Assembly: GCF_035594125.1 (NCBI RefSeq)
Contig: NW_026973720.1
Span: 335,001 to 399,000, forward strand
DNA: 64,000 bases
Reading direction: 5' to 3'
DNA from: Scylla paramamosain
Lineage: Eukaryota; Arthropoda; Malacostraca; Decapoda; Portunidae
In this document: in pieces, positions 1 through 11,389 of the stretch
Position numbering within the stretch: position 1 is the first letter of the stretch
How the letters are laid out: each line of letters opens with the position of its first letter
Made by a program: the position numbers and the translations under genes
The notes under the pieces: model-generated
Databases searched by the model: none
What the model was told of the DNA's origin: nothing
What the model saw: the letters and a program-made list of their open reading frames with translations, nothing else

Positions 1-224
1 TTGAATTTATGCCTTCCAATCCTCTGTGGGTCTTGGAGGCGTCCATGAGTCCCACTGTTCTCCTGAGAGCAGTGCAGGAGGTTGCCTTCAACATAAACCT
101 TCTTGACAAAGTACTTGGATGACTTGTTGCAGCTTTGCTCTTTTCTGAAGGTGACTGCAGCCTTCAACTCAAGGCACAGCTTCTCCAAGGCACCCATCAT
201 ACTGTACTTTATTAGCCCAGTGAT
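1..224 (-). CDS. Fibrocystin-L-like gene, terminal-domain exon (runs off window)
   Basis: An exon that starts after TTCTCCACAG at 224 and stays open to position 1 (74 codons). It encodes ITGLIKYSMMGALEKLCLEL, then KKVYVEGNLLHCSQENSG. Joined to the previous exon it reads GVASFT-ITGLIK, the expected continuation of the module. The end of the exon is outside the window. Similarity to 6105-6607 suggests a duplicated terminal domain. Confidence 0.55.
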   Translation of the reverse strand, partial: MTGLIKYSMMGALEKLCLELKAAVTFRKEQSCNKSSKYFVKKVYVEGNLLHCSQENSGTHGRLQDPQRIGRHKF

Positions 225-304
225 CTGTGGAGAATAAGTAGTGGTGATGGTGGTGGTCCACCTCTCCAATACAAGAGTTCACCATTATTAACAATTTTTC
301 ATCC

Positions 305-410
305 TTTTCACCAGTAAACTCTGGAACTCCCTGCCTGCTTCTGTATTTTCTTTTCCCTATGACGAATTTTTTCATGAGGAAGGTCCCAAGACACTTCTCC
401 AATCTTGGAT
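305..410 (+). mobile_element. LINE B 3'-end relic
   Basis: A short plus-strand piece encodes [20 protein letters not shown], matching the [17 protein letters not shown] segment shared by all LINE B copies just before their 3' end. It lies in the intron between exons 1-224 and 448-549. No other part of LINE B is visible here. Confidence 0.6.
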
Positions 411-447
411 AATCCTTACCACTACACACCAGCAGACATAAAAATAC

Positions 448-549
448 TGTGAAGGATGCAACTCCCTTTTTAGAAGAGCCAGAGGTCACAGGAGCAAAGG
501 TGATGGGACCCTCCATGCCCTCGACACTCATATCAAGCCCCATTATCAC
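448..549 (-). CDS. Fibrocystin-L-like gene, terminal-domain exon
   Basis: A 102-bp exon (34 codons, phase 0 to 0), acceptor GAGTGATGCAG, donor TTCACA|GTATTT. It encodes VIMGLDMSVEGMEGPITFAP and ends KKGVASFT. A GxAxFT motif closing a beta segment is typical of the repeated C-terminal modules of fibrocystin-L, where it continues as TDLxI; here the next exon continues as ITGLIK. Confidence 0.6.
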
Positions 550-1141
550 CTGCATCACTCGGGAACACACCATCACCACCATTACCATTGTGTTGTGGCA
601 TCATATCAGTGGTATAATAATTGTAAGAATACAAGGGAAACTGCAAGAAGCCGTCTGGTCTACACATGACAATCCCTGCATGAAATGTGCTTACCTATTT
701 TCACTATCATCCTCATGCATAAATTTGTCTAATCTTTTATAGCTCCCTAATGACTCAGCACTAACCTAACTACTGAGTCTATTTCATTCATCTATCACTC
801 AATCTGAGAACCAGTTCCTTCCTATTTCTTTTTTAAATCTAACTTTATCAAGCTTGACAACATGAAGAAACTGAGGATAGTGATAATGGTTGCTATTTCT
901 GATTATTATTCTTACTTCCATTAACACTCAGAATATGAAGTCTGTCTTTATTCTTATTTTGGGTCCCCAGTTGAAAGGGATAGTCTCATTGACCACTGCA
1001 CTACAAGCCAAATAGCTTAAAAACACCCTTAAAATGAAAATGATGGCTACTCTTCACAACCACAGTGCTGCATCCCTCTTTTCTAAACATCTTCACTCTA
1101 ACCCCTACTTCCCTGCTCCCTCCAGTGACAGCCTCCCTCAC
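550..1141. other. Intronic sequence, nothing recognised
   Basis: AT-rich sequence between two terminal exons of the minus-strand gene. I see no coding exon, no long repeat and no family I know. Confidence 0.5.
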
Positions 1142-1251
1142 CTCTGGGTTCACTTGAGGAGCTGCCATCAGCCACCCAATGACATTCATTTGCAGGTTCT
1201 TGGTGACAGAGTTCTCCTGGATCTTCAAATTTTCAGGATACACCACCAAGC
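1142..1251 (-). CDS. Fibrocystin-L-like gene, terminal-domain exon
   Basis: A 110-bp exon (2 bases plus 36 codons), acceptor TCTCCTTACAG, donor CCAGAG|GTGAGG. It encodes LVVYPENLKIQENSVTKNLQ and IGWLMAAPQVNPE. Its polypyrimidine tract is a 95-bp (CT)n microsatellite (the (GA)n at 1270-1364 seen from the minus strand), beyond which an antisense LINE A begins. The exon joins 448-549 in phase 0, giving a segment that resembles the xQPxLxxxDxxGN...GxAxFT repeats near the end of fibrocystin-L. Confidence 0.6.
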
Positions 1252-1268
1252 CTGTAAGGAGAATTGGT

Positions 1269-1269
<1 letters not shown>

Positions 1270-1364
<95 letters not shown>
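1270..1364. repeat. (GA)n microsatellite, 5' flank of LINE A
   Basis: Nearly perfect (GA)n of 95 bp. It ends exactly where LINE A begins, and reads as (CT)n in front of the acceptor of the minus-strand exon 1142-1251. The matching (GA)n at 5788-5898 closes LINE A on its other side. Confidence 0.95.
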
Positions 1365-1366
<2 letters not shown>

Positions 1367-1459
1367 CAGGTCACCGCCGTGGAGGACGGACGTGTTTTCA
1401 GTGTGCTCCGCGCATTCAGATCAGTTCTTCAGTAACGCAAATCTCCATCTCTACGTGAA

Positions 1460-2725
1460 ATGGCGGAACACAGGCTCATCAAGAGGCGTGATCTCCCGGG
1501 ATATTGTCCTCAGCGATGGTGTGCCGTGTGTGGTAGGGCGGCTACCAAATCAGCCCCCTACGTGAGTTGTGAGGGCAGTAACGAATGTCCTAACGTGTGC
1601 CACACAGCTTGCCTAGGTGACAGAGAGACCTACACTTGTAAGGACACACAGCAGCTACGTCATGAAGCCAGTTTAGCGGATGAAGTGGTCTACATTAGTG
1701 AAAACCCTGAAGTGGACCTTCCATCCACACCTCTACACGATGGAGTGGATGATGACGCGAAGCAACACCTGTCGCAGCTGGAGAAAGACGAGCTCGTCAC
1801 CACTGTTATCCAGCTACAAAAACAGGTAATGAAAGATAAAAATGTGATTCAGTCTCTCCGTCTACAGAGAGACTGGATAATTAACAAAAAGGCACAATTG
1901 ATAGACCTATTAGGGCTTATAGACGCTCTTACTGATGCGAGGGAGAATGAGGAAAAGACCGCCACCTACTCCGTGGCGACAACAGCCACCCCTCTCTCAA
2001 TCGCCAGAACTTGGGAAAATGCGTGTGCTTCCTCGGACCGCTGGAGGCAGTGGTGGAGATCAGGGAAGCCCAGACCTCTTAGACACGAGGCAGTAGAAGT
2101 AGAAGAAGACCCCACCACAAATACAGCTACCGCTGCTGCCACTTCCACCGCCACCACAGTCGCCGCAGCAGCATCAACACCTGCCGACTCCGACACTGAC
2201 TCCGCCGCTGCCGCCACCAACACCACTACCACCACCACCAACATCAACAACAGGAGGAGGAGCAGCAGCAGCAACGACAGTAACAACAGAAACAGTATCA
2301 GCAATGGCAGAAACAACAACAACAACAGGAGCAGCAGCAACAAGAGGAGGAAGAAACGAGGTCAGCAGCGATTAGGACCTCACTCCGCCACACCAGGTGC
2401 GCGACCCAATCCTCCCGCACCCCAGTCCCACTCCCACCCACATCATCTTAGATCCCAAAGGGACGTCAGAGGTGGAGACAGACCACGCTGCGACTACTGC
2501 TCCCGCCTCGGACACACATCCGAGGTGTGTTACAGCCGCACTGCTGATATAAGGCAGGAAACGATTCTCAGAAGGGTCCTGACAGAAGGATGGAGAAAAG
2601 AGTTAAATCCTCAACCTCAGCTGCCCTTTCGAGACTCCCCTCTCTACCCCTACCCACCATCATGGCAACCACAACCCAGGCAACACCACGACTGGAGCCC
2701 ACTCATGTGGCAGGGATGGCAGTAA
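1460..2725 (+). CDS. LINE A ORF1 zinc-finger protein
   Basis: 421 codons, uninterrupted. Residues about 21-60 form a PHD-like Cys/His cluster (CAVCGRA, then CEGSNECPNVCHTAC). Residues about 108-150 are a predicted coiled coil (QLEKDELVTTVIQLQKQVM). A low-complexity Thr/Ala/Asn/Ser/Arg region follows, then a single zinc knuckle CDYCSRLGHTSEVC (CX2CX4HX4C) and a Pro-rich tail. ORF1 proteins of this kind bind LINE RNA and form the ribonucleoprotein; the PHD-like finger and knuckle fit that role. The ATG at 1460 is the first after the 5' UTR. The Thr/Asn region is built from GCC/ACC/AAC codon runs and is probably length-variable. Confidence 0.85.
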   Translation: MAEHRLIKRRDLPGYCPQRWCAVCGRAATKSAPYVSCEGSNECPNVCHTACLGDRETYTCKDTQQLRHEASLADEVVYISENPEVDLPSTPLHDGVDDDAKQHLSQLEKDELVTTVIQLQKQVMKDKNVIQSLRLQRDWIINKKAQLIDLLGLIDALTDARENEEKTATYSVATTATPLSIARTWENACASSDRWRQWWRSGKPRPLRHEAVEVEEDPTTNTATAAATSTATTVAAAASTPADSDTDSAAAATNTTTTTTNINNRRRSSSSNDSNNRNSISNGRNNNNNRSSSNKRRKKRGQQRLGPHSATPGARPNPPAPQSHSHPHHLRSQRDVRGGDRPRCDYCSRLGHTSEVCYSRTADIRQETILRRVLTEGWRKELNPQPQLPFRDSPLYPYPPSWQPQPRQHHDWSPLMWQGWQ

Positions 2726-2726
2726 C

Positions 2727-5255
2727 ACGCCTCCCCCTGCCAAGGTAGCCCTAAGTCAAACCAGCGCCAAGGAAAAACAAAAGACTGGCCACCTCAGCCG
2801 ACACCTGACTGTTGTGTCGGCCAACTTGAGGGGTCTTCGCACCAACCTTGGTGACCTCACCCACAACTTTGTCCTCCAACACAACGCGGACATTGTTGCC
2901 GTCACAGAAACGTGGCTCAGTGGTGAGGTGGAGCCGACGTTTGGCAACATCCCGGGCTACACAAAGTGGGTGAGGAAGGACCGTGAGCATAGAGTGGGCG
3001 GAGGCGTGGCTGCCTGCTTCAAACACGGCCTCCAAACTCAAAAATTGACGTGGTGCTGCCTGAAGGAATGGAGGCGCTGTTCTTCAGAGTGGTAATAAAT
3101 GACAGCACAGGACTCCTCCTGTGTGTCATGTACCGTCCCCCAAGGCAAGGACGTTCAGCGCTGGATTTTCTGACGGAGGAATTGGACACTATGCTACAGC
3201 GGCACAAGTGTTCCCACGTCATGATTCTGGGGGATCTAAACTTCCACCTGGAGCAGGATGCCTTTAACAGCCTCCTGATGGTGCAGGGTCTGACGAACCA
3301 CGTGTCCTTCCCTACACATGAGAGGGGAGGGTCGCTGGACCCTGTGCTAACAGATCTCCCTGACTCCAGCATCGTCTGCCATCAACTGGGGACGGTGGGC
3401 ACCTCCGACCACCATGCCGTGCTGGCACGAGTCAAGCTGGATATAGCGAGGGAGGCCGCCGCCCCGCGCACTATCTGGCTGTGGGAGCAGGCTGACTGGG
3501 CATCCCTGAGATACGACATCGTTCGCTTGGACTGGGACGCCCTACTGATAGGCAACGTGGAGGAAAAGGCCCGTGCCCTCACCACCAAGCTCCTTGCCCT
3601 CCAGCAGCAACACGTCCCCAGCAGAAGGTACCTCGTTAGGCCTAATGACCCTGCTTGGTTTGGTTACCAATGCCGAGCGGCCGCTGAGGCTAAACACGAA
3701 GCCTGGGTGAGGTACAAACGTCGTCCAACACACTACAACTGGGCCCAACACCGTGTGGCGTGTAGACGGGTGACAGCTACCTGCAGGTGGGCGAGACGGC
3801 AGCAGCGAGAGGACCTGAGGCAAAAGCTCTGTGGCTCAGGGGTTGGCCACAAGACCTGGTGGAGGCTTGTCAAGGAGCAGCAAGGAACAGGCTGCCGCGA
3901 CACTGTTCCTCCACTAACAAGGCCGGACGGGACAACAGCCACCAGCAGTGAGGACAAGGCTTCTCTACTCGCTGATTTTTTCGCAGAGAAGATGTCAGTC
4001 ACTGATCCGGGTAGACGTCCACCTCACCTCCCTCAGGAAACAGACCACACCGTCGCCAATGTTCAGGTGACACGTGAACAGGTGGAGCGGCTGATGAGGG
4101 AAGTAGAGGAGAACAAAGCCACCGGCCCGGACGACATCAGCCCGCGGCTCCTCAAACGTTGCGCCAGTGAGCTGTCAGGTCCTCTCACCAGCGTCTTCAG
4201 GGCCTGCCTGATGGAGCACAGGTGGCCCTCTATATGGAAGAAGGCACGAGTGGTACCAGCCCACAAGAAGAACTCAAAGTCTGAGCCCAGCAACTACAGA
4301 CCCATCTCGCTGCTCTCCGCGGTGGGCAAGTTGCTGGAGCAGGTGGTGGCAGGTGTCATCTGTCATCACTTGAGTGAGCACCGCCTCCTCTCAGACAGAC
4401 AGTTCGGCTTCCGGCCTGGCCGCTTAACAGCGGACCTCCTCACCCTCCTCTCCCAAGGCTGGCAGGATGCCCTGGACGAAGGTCTAGATACTCTTGTGGT
4501 GGCCCTGGACATTGCTGGGGTCTTTGATAGGGTCTGGCACGCGGGGCTTGTAAAAAAGCTTTGCGCCAAGGGTATCCAGGGCAACCTCCTTGCACTGCTC
4601 GAGGACTACCTCCAGGGGAGAACCTTCCGGGTAGTCATCAATGGACAGGCATCCCAGCCGTTACCTATACAGGCCTCAGTTCCACAGGGTTCAGTGTTGG
4701 GCCAGATCCTGTGGAACATATACATTGATGACCTCCTGCGGCAAATCCCGACTCTGCTTGCATACGCCGACAACTGCAATTTCTCCCGCTCTTACTGCCG
4801 CTCCGACAGTCAGCGAGCCATTAGAGAGCTAAATAGCTCAGGCTGGTGATGGAGTGGGGAGAGGCGTGGCAAGTCAGCTTCGCTAAAGAAAAGACGCAGG
4901 CCATGGTCATCTCACGGTCCCCAGCTGCCTCCCCAGCCGTCTCAGGCTGTCTGATTTTTGGAGGCCAGACACTTCCCCTCCAGGAACACGTCAAGTTGCT
5001 GGGAGTGACAGTGGACTGTGGCCTGCGCTTTGACCGCCATGTTGCTGCTGTTGCCCACCAGGTCTCCCAGCGAGTCTCTGCACTGCGTCGGATGTCAGGA
5101 AACCTCGACTCCTGGGGCATCCTCACACTGTACAAGGCTCAGATACGGCCTTGTATGGAGTACAGTGCCTTGTCCTGGATGTCGAGTGCCCCCACCCACT
5201 TGCAGAGACTGGATGCTGTGCAACGCCGTGCCCTGCGCTTGGTGGGGATGGACGG

Positions 5256-5301
<46 letters not shown>

Positions 5302-5643
5302 GAGCAGACCGGAGTCACGTCGCTGGAGCATCGGCGGGACGTGTCGGCGCTGGTGGTCCAGCACAAGGCCCGGGTTCTGGAGGTCCCTCATCTCAGCTCG
5401 ATAAGGCTCCCACCACGAGCTGTCCAGAGGGAGTCCAGGACCACCACCTCCAGTGACATGCTGGTGCAAGTGCCTCGATCTTACTCGAGGCAGCACCAGC
5501 GCTCTTACACAGCTAGAACCTCCAGACTGTGGAATGTGTTTACGGCAGCCACAAGTGATACACAGACAATGACACTCCAGCAAGTGAAAGTGGCTGCACA
5601 CAGGTGGCGTAAAACACAACCCCCCACACTAGTGCTGTGTTAA
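2727..5643 (+). pseudogene. LINE A ORF2, endonuclease/reverse transcriptase, frameshifted
   Basis: The first frame runs to about 3040 and has VVSANLRGLRTN and VTETWLS of the endonuclease. A one-base shift near 3030-3043 moves to the frame of 3050-4849, with LGDLNFH and SDHHAV (endonuclease), NYRPISLLSAVGKLLEQ, ALDIAGVFDRVWH, VPQGSVLGQ and YADN (RT). A second shift at 4833-4846 leads to the thumb and C-terminus up to 5643. YADN replaces the catalytic YADD, so polymerase function is lost. A (CAG)14 run at 5257-5298 encodes polyGln within the C-terminal domain. The frame is open upstream without an ATG, overlapping the end of ORF1, so reinitiation or frameshifting may have been used in the live element. 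Confidence 0.88.
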
Positions 5644-5783
5644 TCATGTCTATATATATATAGTAGGATGAGTTCACTTTTTGTATATATTTTCTTCTTT
5701 ACATTTAAGTATAGGCTTTTCAAATAACAGCATAAAAAACGTGTTGTTTTAAGCCTGATGTAAATTTTGTTTAAATAAAAAAT

Positions 5784-5901
<118 letters not shown>

Positions 5902-6104
5902 ATGAAGGAAAAGACCAGGAGGTAGAGAATGAGAGAAATGCAAGTAAATGAGGAAGAAGACAAGGAAAAGGAAGACAAGATGAGAAAGAGAAGCATTCAA
6001 CCACTCCTTTTACTATCAGTGACCTTACATTGAAAACTAAACTCTAAACTTGCAGTAAACAATTGTACCAAACTGAGTGAGACAGCATGAGAGTTAGCAA
6101 GACA

Positions 6105-6607
6105 TCACATTAATATAAGGACTGAGAGATGCACAGGGACACCAGAAATGAGACTAAGTTCAGTACTATTCCCAGCAGCACCTGAAACACCATCCTCACT
6201 CTCAGTTTCATTCCAGAGAAGCACGTTTTTCTGAGAGCAGCACAAGATATGGTGCCAAAGGGGAGATGCAAGGACTGGAGGATCCTTAGGGACAGAAGAC
6301 ACAAGGCTAACTTCAGAACCATTCCGATTATCTAGAAGAGGGTCCCCAGCCTCACTCTCGTTCAAGAGATGCACAATGTTTCTCCAAGAGCAGCCCAAGA
6401 TCTGGTCCTTGACATAAACTTTCCTTGCATTGTAGTGAGTGTCCAAATATCCTGTCACTACTGGGATAGCTATGTTACTGGTCTTCTTGGAGTCATTGCT
6501 GAGAGTGAAATCAACGGGGCCACAGTACACTCCGTCAGCCAGCAGCCAGCATGTCTGTCTACTGACTGCAGCAACATACTCAGCACTCCATCCTCCAACT
6601 GTTTCAC
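6105..6607 (-). pseudogene. Exon-like region with N-glycosylation-rich repeats
   Basis: Minus-strand open sequence after a GTGAAACAG acceptor. One frame reads CWLLADGVYCGPVDFTLSND and later ARKVYVKDQILGC, similar in its last part to KKVYVEGNLLHC in the exon at 1-224. It then runs into two 51-codon units (period 153 bp; ILGC..NES..NGS and ILCC..NET..NST) before a stop at 6105. A second frame is also open at the beginning (QLEDGVLSMLLQSVDRHAGC). This is probably a decayed or divergent copy of the terminal exons of the fibrocystin-L-like gene. Exon borders downstream are not clear. Confidence 0.35.
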
Positions 6608-6619
6608 ATCACCATAACA

Positions 6620-6626
6620 TCATTAG

Positions 6627-6679
<53 letters not shown>

Positions 6680-7084
6680 GGGCAAGGAGGGGGTGAGGGT
6701 AACTATGCATGATAGAAAGGTTTAAATTGTGTGTGGAGGAAAGTGTGCACTAAAGAAAGAAGAAAGAGGAATACAGGATGTGTGAAGAAATGGATAATGA
6801 AGGATAAGGTAGAGGAAAAAGAATACAGCAAAGATGAAGAAAAGATATCATTGAAGGATACATGATATGGTAAGAGGGAAAAACAATACACTGCAGGAGA
6901 AAAAGGATATCACTGAAGGATATAACAGAAAAGTATAATGAAGGATAGAACAGAAGCAAAAAGAACACAGGAGGCATGAAGAAAATATTACTGAAGGATG
7001 CAAGAGGAAAAAAACACAGTGCAGGTGAAGAAAAGAAGATAATGAAGGATATAACAGATGGGTGATAAGGACAGTCATTCTCAC
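6620..7084. other. (GT)n and A/G-rich intronic sequence
   Basis: Contains (GT)n at about 6630-6674, then A/G-rich sequence in which ATGAAGGATA-like words recur. I see no exon or named element. Confidence 0.5.
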
Positions 7085-7191
7085 CACATCCTCCACACCC
7101 TCCAACTGCTTCCATCAGAACAGATCGGTGTGCAAGGACTTGACCATGGGGTACTCCTTGATGACCAGATGTGAGGGATACACCACCAGTC
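7085..7191 (-). pseudogene. Dead copy of the exon at 1142-1251
   Basis: A 107-bp exon-like stretch with acceptor CCCATACAG and donor GATGTG|GTGAGA. It aligns codon for codon with the 110-bp exon at 1142-1251: both start (G)-L-V-V-Y-P and keep the Trp codon after position 25. Synonymous differences (CTG/TTG, CCC/CCT) show both evolved as coding sequence. At codon 25, where the other copy has GGG, this one has TGA (complement at 7115-7117). It is therefore a nonsense copy unless it is skipped in splicing. Confidence 0.55.
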
Positions 7192-7834
<643 letters not shown>

Positions 7835-7960
7835 CAGCTAGCGGAGACGACAGCAACCTTGGCTACGAGTTGCTGTCTCACGTCTGGCGCCTCAAATATG
7901 ACGTTTTCAAAGGTGAGCATTGACACGGCCTCATCTGGTACATACAGCCTGACACAGGGT
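7835..7960 (-). CDS. Fibrocystin-L-like gene, candidate exon
   Basis: A 126-bp exon, acceptor CTGACAACAG, donor AGCTG|GTACGTGG. It encodes PCVRLYVPDEAVSMLTFENV, then IFEAPDVRQQLVAKVAVVSA. Codon bias and clean splice borders support coding; phase agrees with exon 11326-11389. No domain is recognised by name. The nearby 3' exon copies (7085-7191) need a different phase, so an exon may lie unseen between them. Confidence 0.55.
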
Positions 7961-7999
7961 CTGTTGTCAGTATTTGTGTTGGGAAGATATGGGTGGTGA

Positions 8000-10900
8000 T
8001 ATTTTTATTTATCTATTTTTTCAAGTAGGAGGGACACTGGCCAAGGGCAACAACCCTCCCCCTCCCCCCACCAAAAAATAAAAAGACCCACTGAGATGCC
8101 AGTCCCATAAAAGGGTCCAAAGCAGCAGTCAAAAATTGAAGGATAAGTGTCTTGAAACCTCCTTCTTGAAGGAATTCAAGTCATAGGAAGGTGGAAAGAC
8201 AGAAGCAGGCAGGGAGTTCCAGAGTTTACCAGAGAAAGGAATGAATGATTGAGAATACTGGTTAACTCTTGCATTAGAGAGGTGAACATAATAGGGGGTG
8301 AAAGAAAGAAGAAAGTATTGTGCAGCGAGGCCGTCAGAGGAGGGGAGGCATGCAGTTAGCAAGATTAGAAGAGCAGTTAGCATGAAAACAGCAGTAGATG
8401 ATAGCAAGAGATGCAACATTGCAGTGATGAGAAACCGGCTGAAGACAGTCAGTTAGAGGAGAGGAGCTGATGAGACAAAAAGCTTTTGATTCCATAATGT
8501 CTAGATGAGCAGTACAAGTGGAACCCCCCCCAGACATGTAAAGCATACATGGACAGATAAGGCCCCTGTACAGAGTTAGCAGTTCGGGGGGGATGAGAAT
8601 AACTGGTGAAGATGTCTCAGAACATCTAATTTCATAAGAGCTGTTTTAGCTAGGGATGTGATGTGAAATTTCCAGTTTAGATTATAAGAAAAGGACAGAC
8701 CAAGGATGTTCAGTTTAGAAAGGGGGACAGTTAAGTGTCACTGAAGATGGGATAGTTATCTGGAAGGTTGTGTCAAGTTGATAGGTGGAGGAATTGAGTT
8801 TTTGAGGCATTGAATAACACTAAGTTTGCTCTGCCCCAATCAGAAATTTTAGAGAGATCAGAAGTCAGGTCTTCTGTGGCTTCCCTGCATGAACTCTTTA
8901 CTTCCTGAAGGGTTGGACTTCTACAAAAGACGTAGAAAAGTGCAGGGTGGTATCATCAGTGTAGGAGTGGATAAGACAAGAAGTTTGGTTTAGGTCACTG
9001 GAGAATAATAAGAAGAGAGTGGGTAATAGGACAGAACCCTGAGGAACACCATAGTTAATAGATTTAAAGGAAGAATAGTGATCGTCTACCACAGCAGCAA
9101 TAGAACGGTCAGAATGAAAACTTAAGATGAAGTTACAGAGAAAAGGACAGAAGGCACAGAAGAGTAGTTTGGAAATCAAAGCTTTGTGCCAAACTCTATC
9201 AAATACTTTTAATATGTCCAAAGCAACAGCAAAAGTCTCACCAAAATCTTTATAAGAGGATGACTAAGACTCAGTAAGGAAAGCCAAAAGATCACCAGTA
9301 GAGTGGCCTTGATGGAACCCATACTGGTGATCAGATAGAAGGTTGTGAAGTGAAAGATGTTTAAGAATCTTCTTGTTGATGATTGATTAAAAAACTTTAG
9401 ATAGGCAGGAAATTAAAACAATAGGATGGCAGTTTGAGGGATTTGAAGTCACCCTTTTTAGGAATGGGCTGAATGTAGGCAAACTTCCAGCAAGAAGAAA
9501 TGGTAGATGCTGACAGAGTTGAAAGAGTTTGATTAGGCAAGGTGCAAACATAGAGGCACAGTTTCGGAGAACAATATGAGGCACCCCATCAGGTCCATAA
9601 GCCTTCTGAGGGTTTAGGCCAGGGAGGGCATGAAAACATGACTGTGAAGAATTTTATTAGGTAGCATGAAGTAGTCAGAGGGTGGAGGCGATGGAGGAAC
9701 AAGCCCTGAATTGTCCAAGGTAGAGTTTTTAGCAAAGGTTTGAGCAAAGAGTTCAGGTTTAGAGATAGATGTGATAGCAGTGGTACCATCCGGTTGATAT
9801 AAAGGAGGAAAAGAAGGAGAAGCAAAGTTATTGGAGATGTTTTTGGCTTGGTGCCAGAAGTTACAAGGGGAGTTAGATCTTGAAAGATTTCGACACTTTC
9901 CGTTAATGAAAGAGTTTTTGGCTAGTTGGAGAACAGACTTGGCATGGTTCCAGGCAAAAATATAAAGCCCATGATATTCTGGTGATGGAAGGCTTAAGTA
10001 CCTTTTGTAGGCCACCTCTCTATCATGTATAGCATGAGAACAAGCTGTGTTAAACCAAGATTTGGAAGGTAAAGAGTGAGGAATGTACACCTCCATGTCA
10101 GACTCTACTACCTCTGTTATGTATTCTGCACACAGACAGGTCTCTGACATGGAAGCAGTAGTCATTCCAAGGAAAATCAGCAAAATACCTCCTTGGGTCC
10201 CTGCAGCTAGCAGAGGCAAAATCCTAGAGGCACTTCTGCTTATGGGGATGCTGAGGAAGGATTGGAGTGATAGAACAAGATAAAGATATGAGATTGTGAC
10301 TGGATGAGCCCAACAGAGAAGAGAGGGTGACAGCATAAGCAGAAGGATTAGAGGTTATGAAAAGGTTAATAATGTTGGGCATATCTCCAAGATGGTCAGG
10401 AATACAAGTAGGGTGTTGCACCGATTGCTCTAGGTTGTGGAGGATAGCAAAGTTGAAGGCTGGTTCACCTGGATGGTCAGTGAAGGGAGAGGAAAGACAA
10501 AGTTGATGGTGAACATTGAAGTCTCCAAGAATGGAGATCTCTGTAAAAGGGAAGAGGGTCAGAATGTGCTCCACTTTGGAAGTTAAGAAGTCAAAGAATT
10601 TTTTTAAAGTCAGAGGAGTTAGGTGAGAGGTATACAGCACAGATACATTTAGTTTGAGAGTGACTGTAATCGTAGCCAGATGGTGGAAAACTCGGAAGAT
10701 TCAAGAGCATGGGCACGAGAGCAGGTTAAGTTGTTGTGCACATAAATGCAACATCCAGCTTTGGATTGAAAATGAGGATAGAGAAAGTAGGAGAGAACAA
10801 AAATGGGGCTAATGTCAGTTGCCTTAGACACCTGTGTTTCAGTGAGGAAAAGAAAATGAGGTTTAGCAGAGGAGAGATGGTGTTTTTACAGACTGAAAAT

Positions 10901-11290
10901 TAGATCCAAGACTGCAAATGTTGCAGGAGTTAATGAAGAAAAAGTTGAGCGGTGTCAAGACACTTAGGGTCGATACCAGAAGAGCAGTCTGACCTGGGGA
11001 CATTTGTTGTCCCCTCCCCCAATGGTGACTCTATGAGGCTGGTGTAGGAGTCTCCATGATAATTGAGTGAAGGGTGTGTGTGTAATTAGATGCTTGTAGT
11101 TTTGTGTGAAGGAAGAGAGTTGTCTTTAGAGAGCAGTCTGCGACTGTCCCCTTTTCTTGTGAGACACAAAGGGAAACATTCAGTGAGGTCACAGCTGCGC
11201 TTAATGATAAGTTCACAGCACCCCATCATCCAGTGCTTTAGACCTCACTGGGAGTAATTATCATTTTGGCAGGTGCCTGCTGCCTCCTCC
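8000..11290 (-). mobile_element. LINE B copy 1, full-length but mutated
   Basis: The 5' end (GGAGGAGGCAG-like, at 11290) and the 3' end ((AAAT)n-type tail at about 8000-8020) both match other copies, so the 3.3-kb element is complete. Decoded pieces include the endonuclease (LHTKLQASNYTHTLHS leader, [13 protein letters not shown] at about 10.5 kb) and RT ([44 protein letters not shown]). Many stops and frameshifts are present, and the RT box reads YTDD. It fills an intron of the fibrocystin-L-like gene in the sense direction. Confidence 0.88.
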
Positions 11291-11325
11291 TTGTAACATT
11301 ATCTTCTGTTTCTTACTTGGCATAC

Positions 11326-11389
11326 CTCTGGATAACCTCAAAGTGTCCCTCAGCAGTCTTTGCCAGCAGTTTGCCCACAAATGTCTGGC
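11326..11389 (-). CDS. Fibrocystin-L-like gene, candidate 64-bp exon
   Basis: A 64-bp exon, acceptor CTCCTCCTCAG, donor CCAGAG|GTATGC. It encodes QTFVGKLLAKTAEGHFEVIQ plus two bases. The two trailing bases are completed to Arg by the first base of exon 7835-7960 (IQ-R-PCVRLYV). A full-length LINE B copy in the same orientation fills the intron, starting 36 bp after the donor. Confidence 0.55.
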
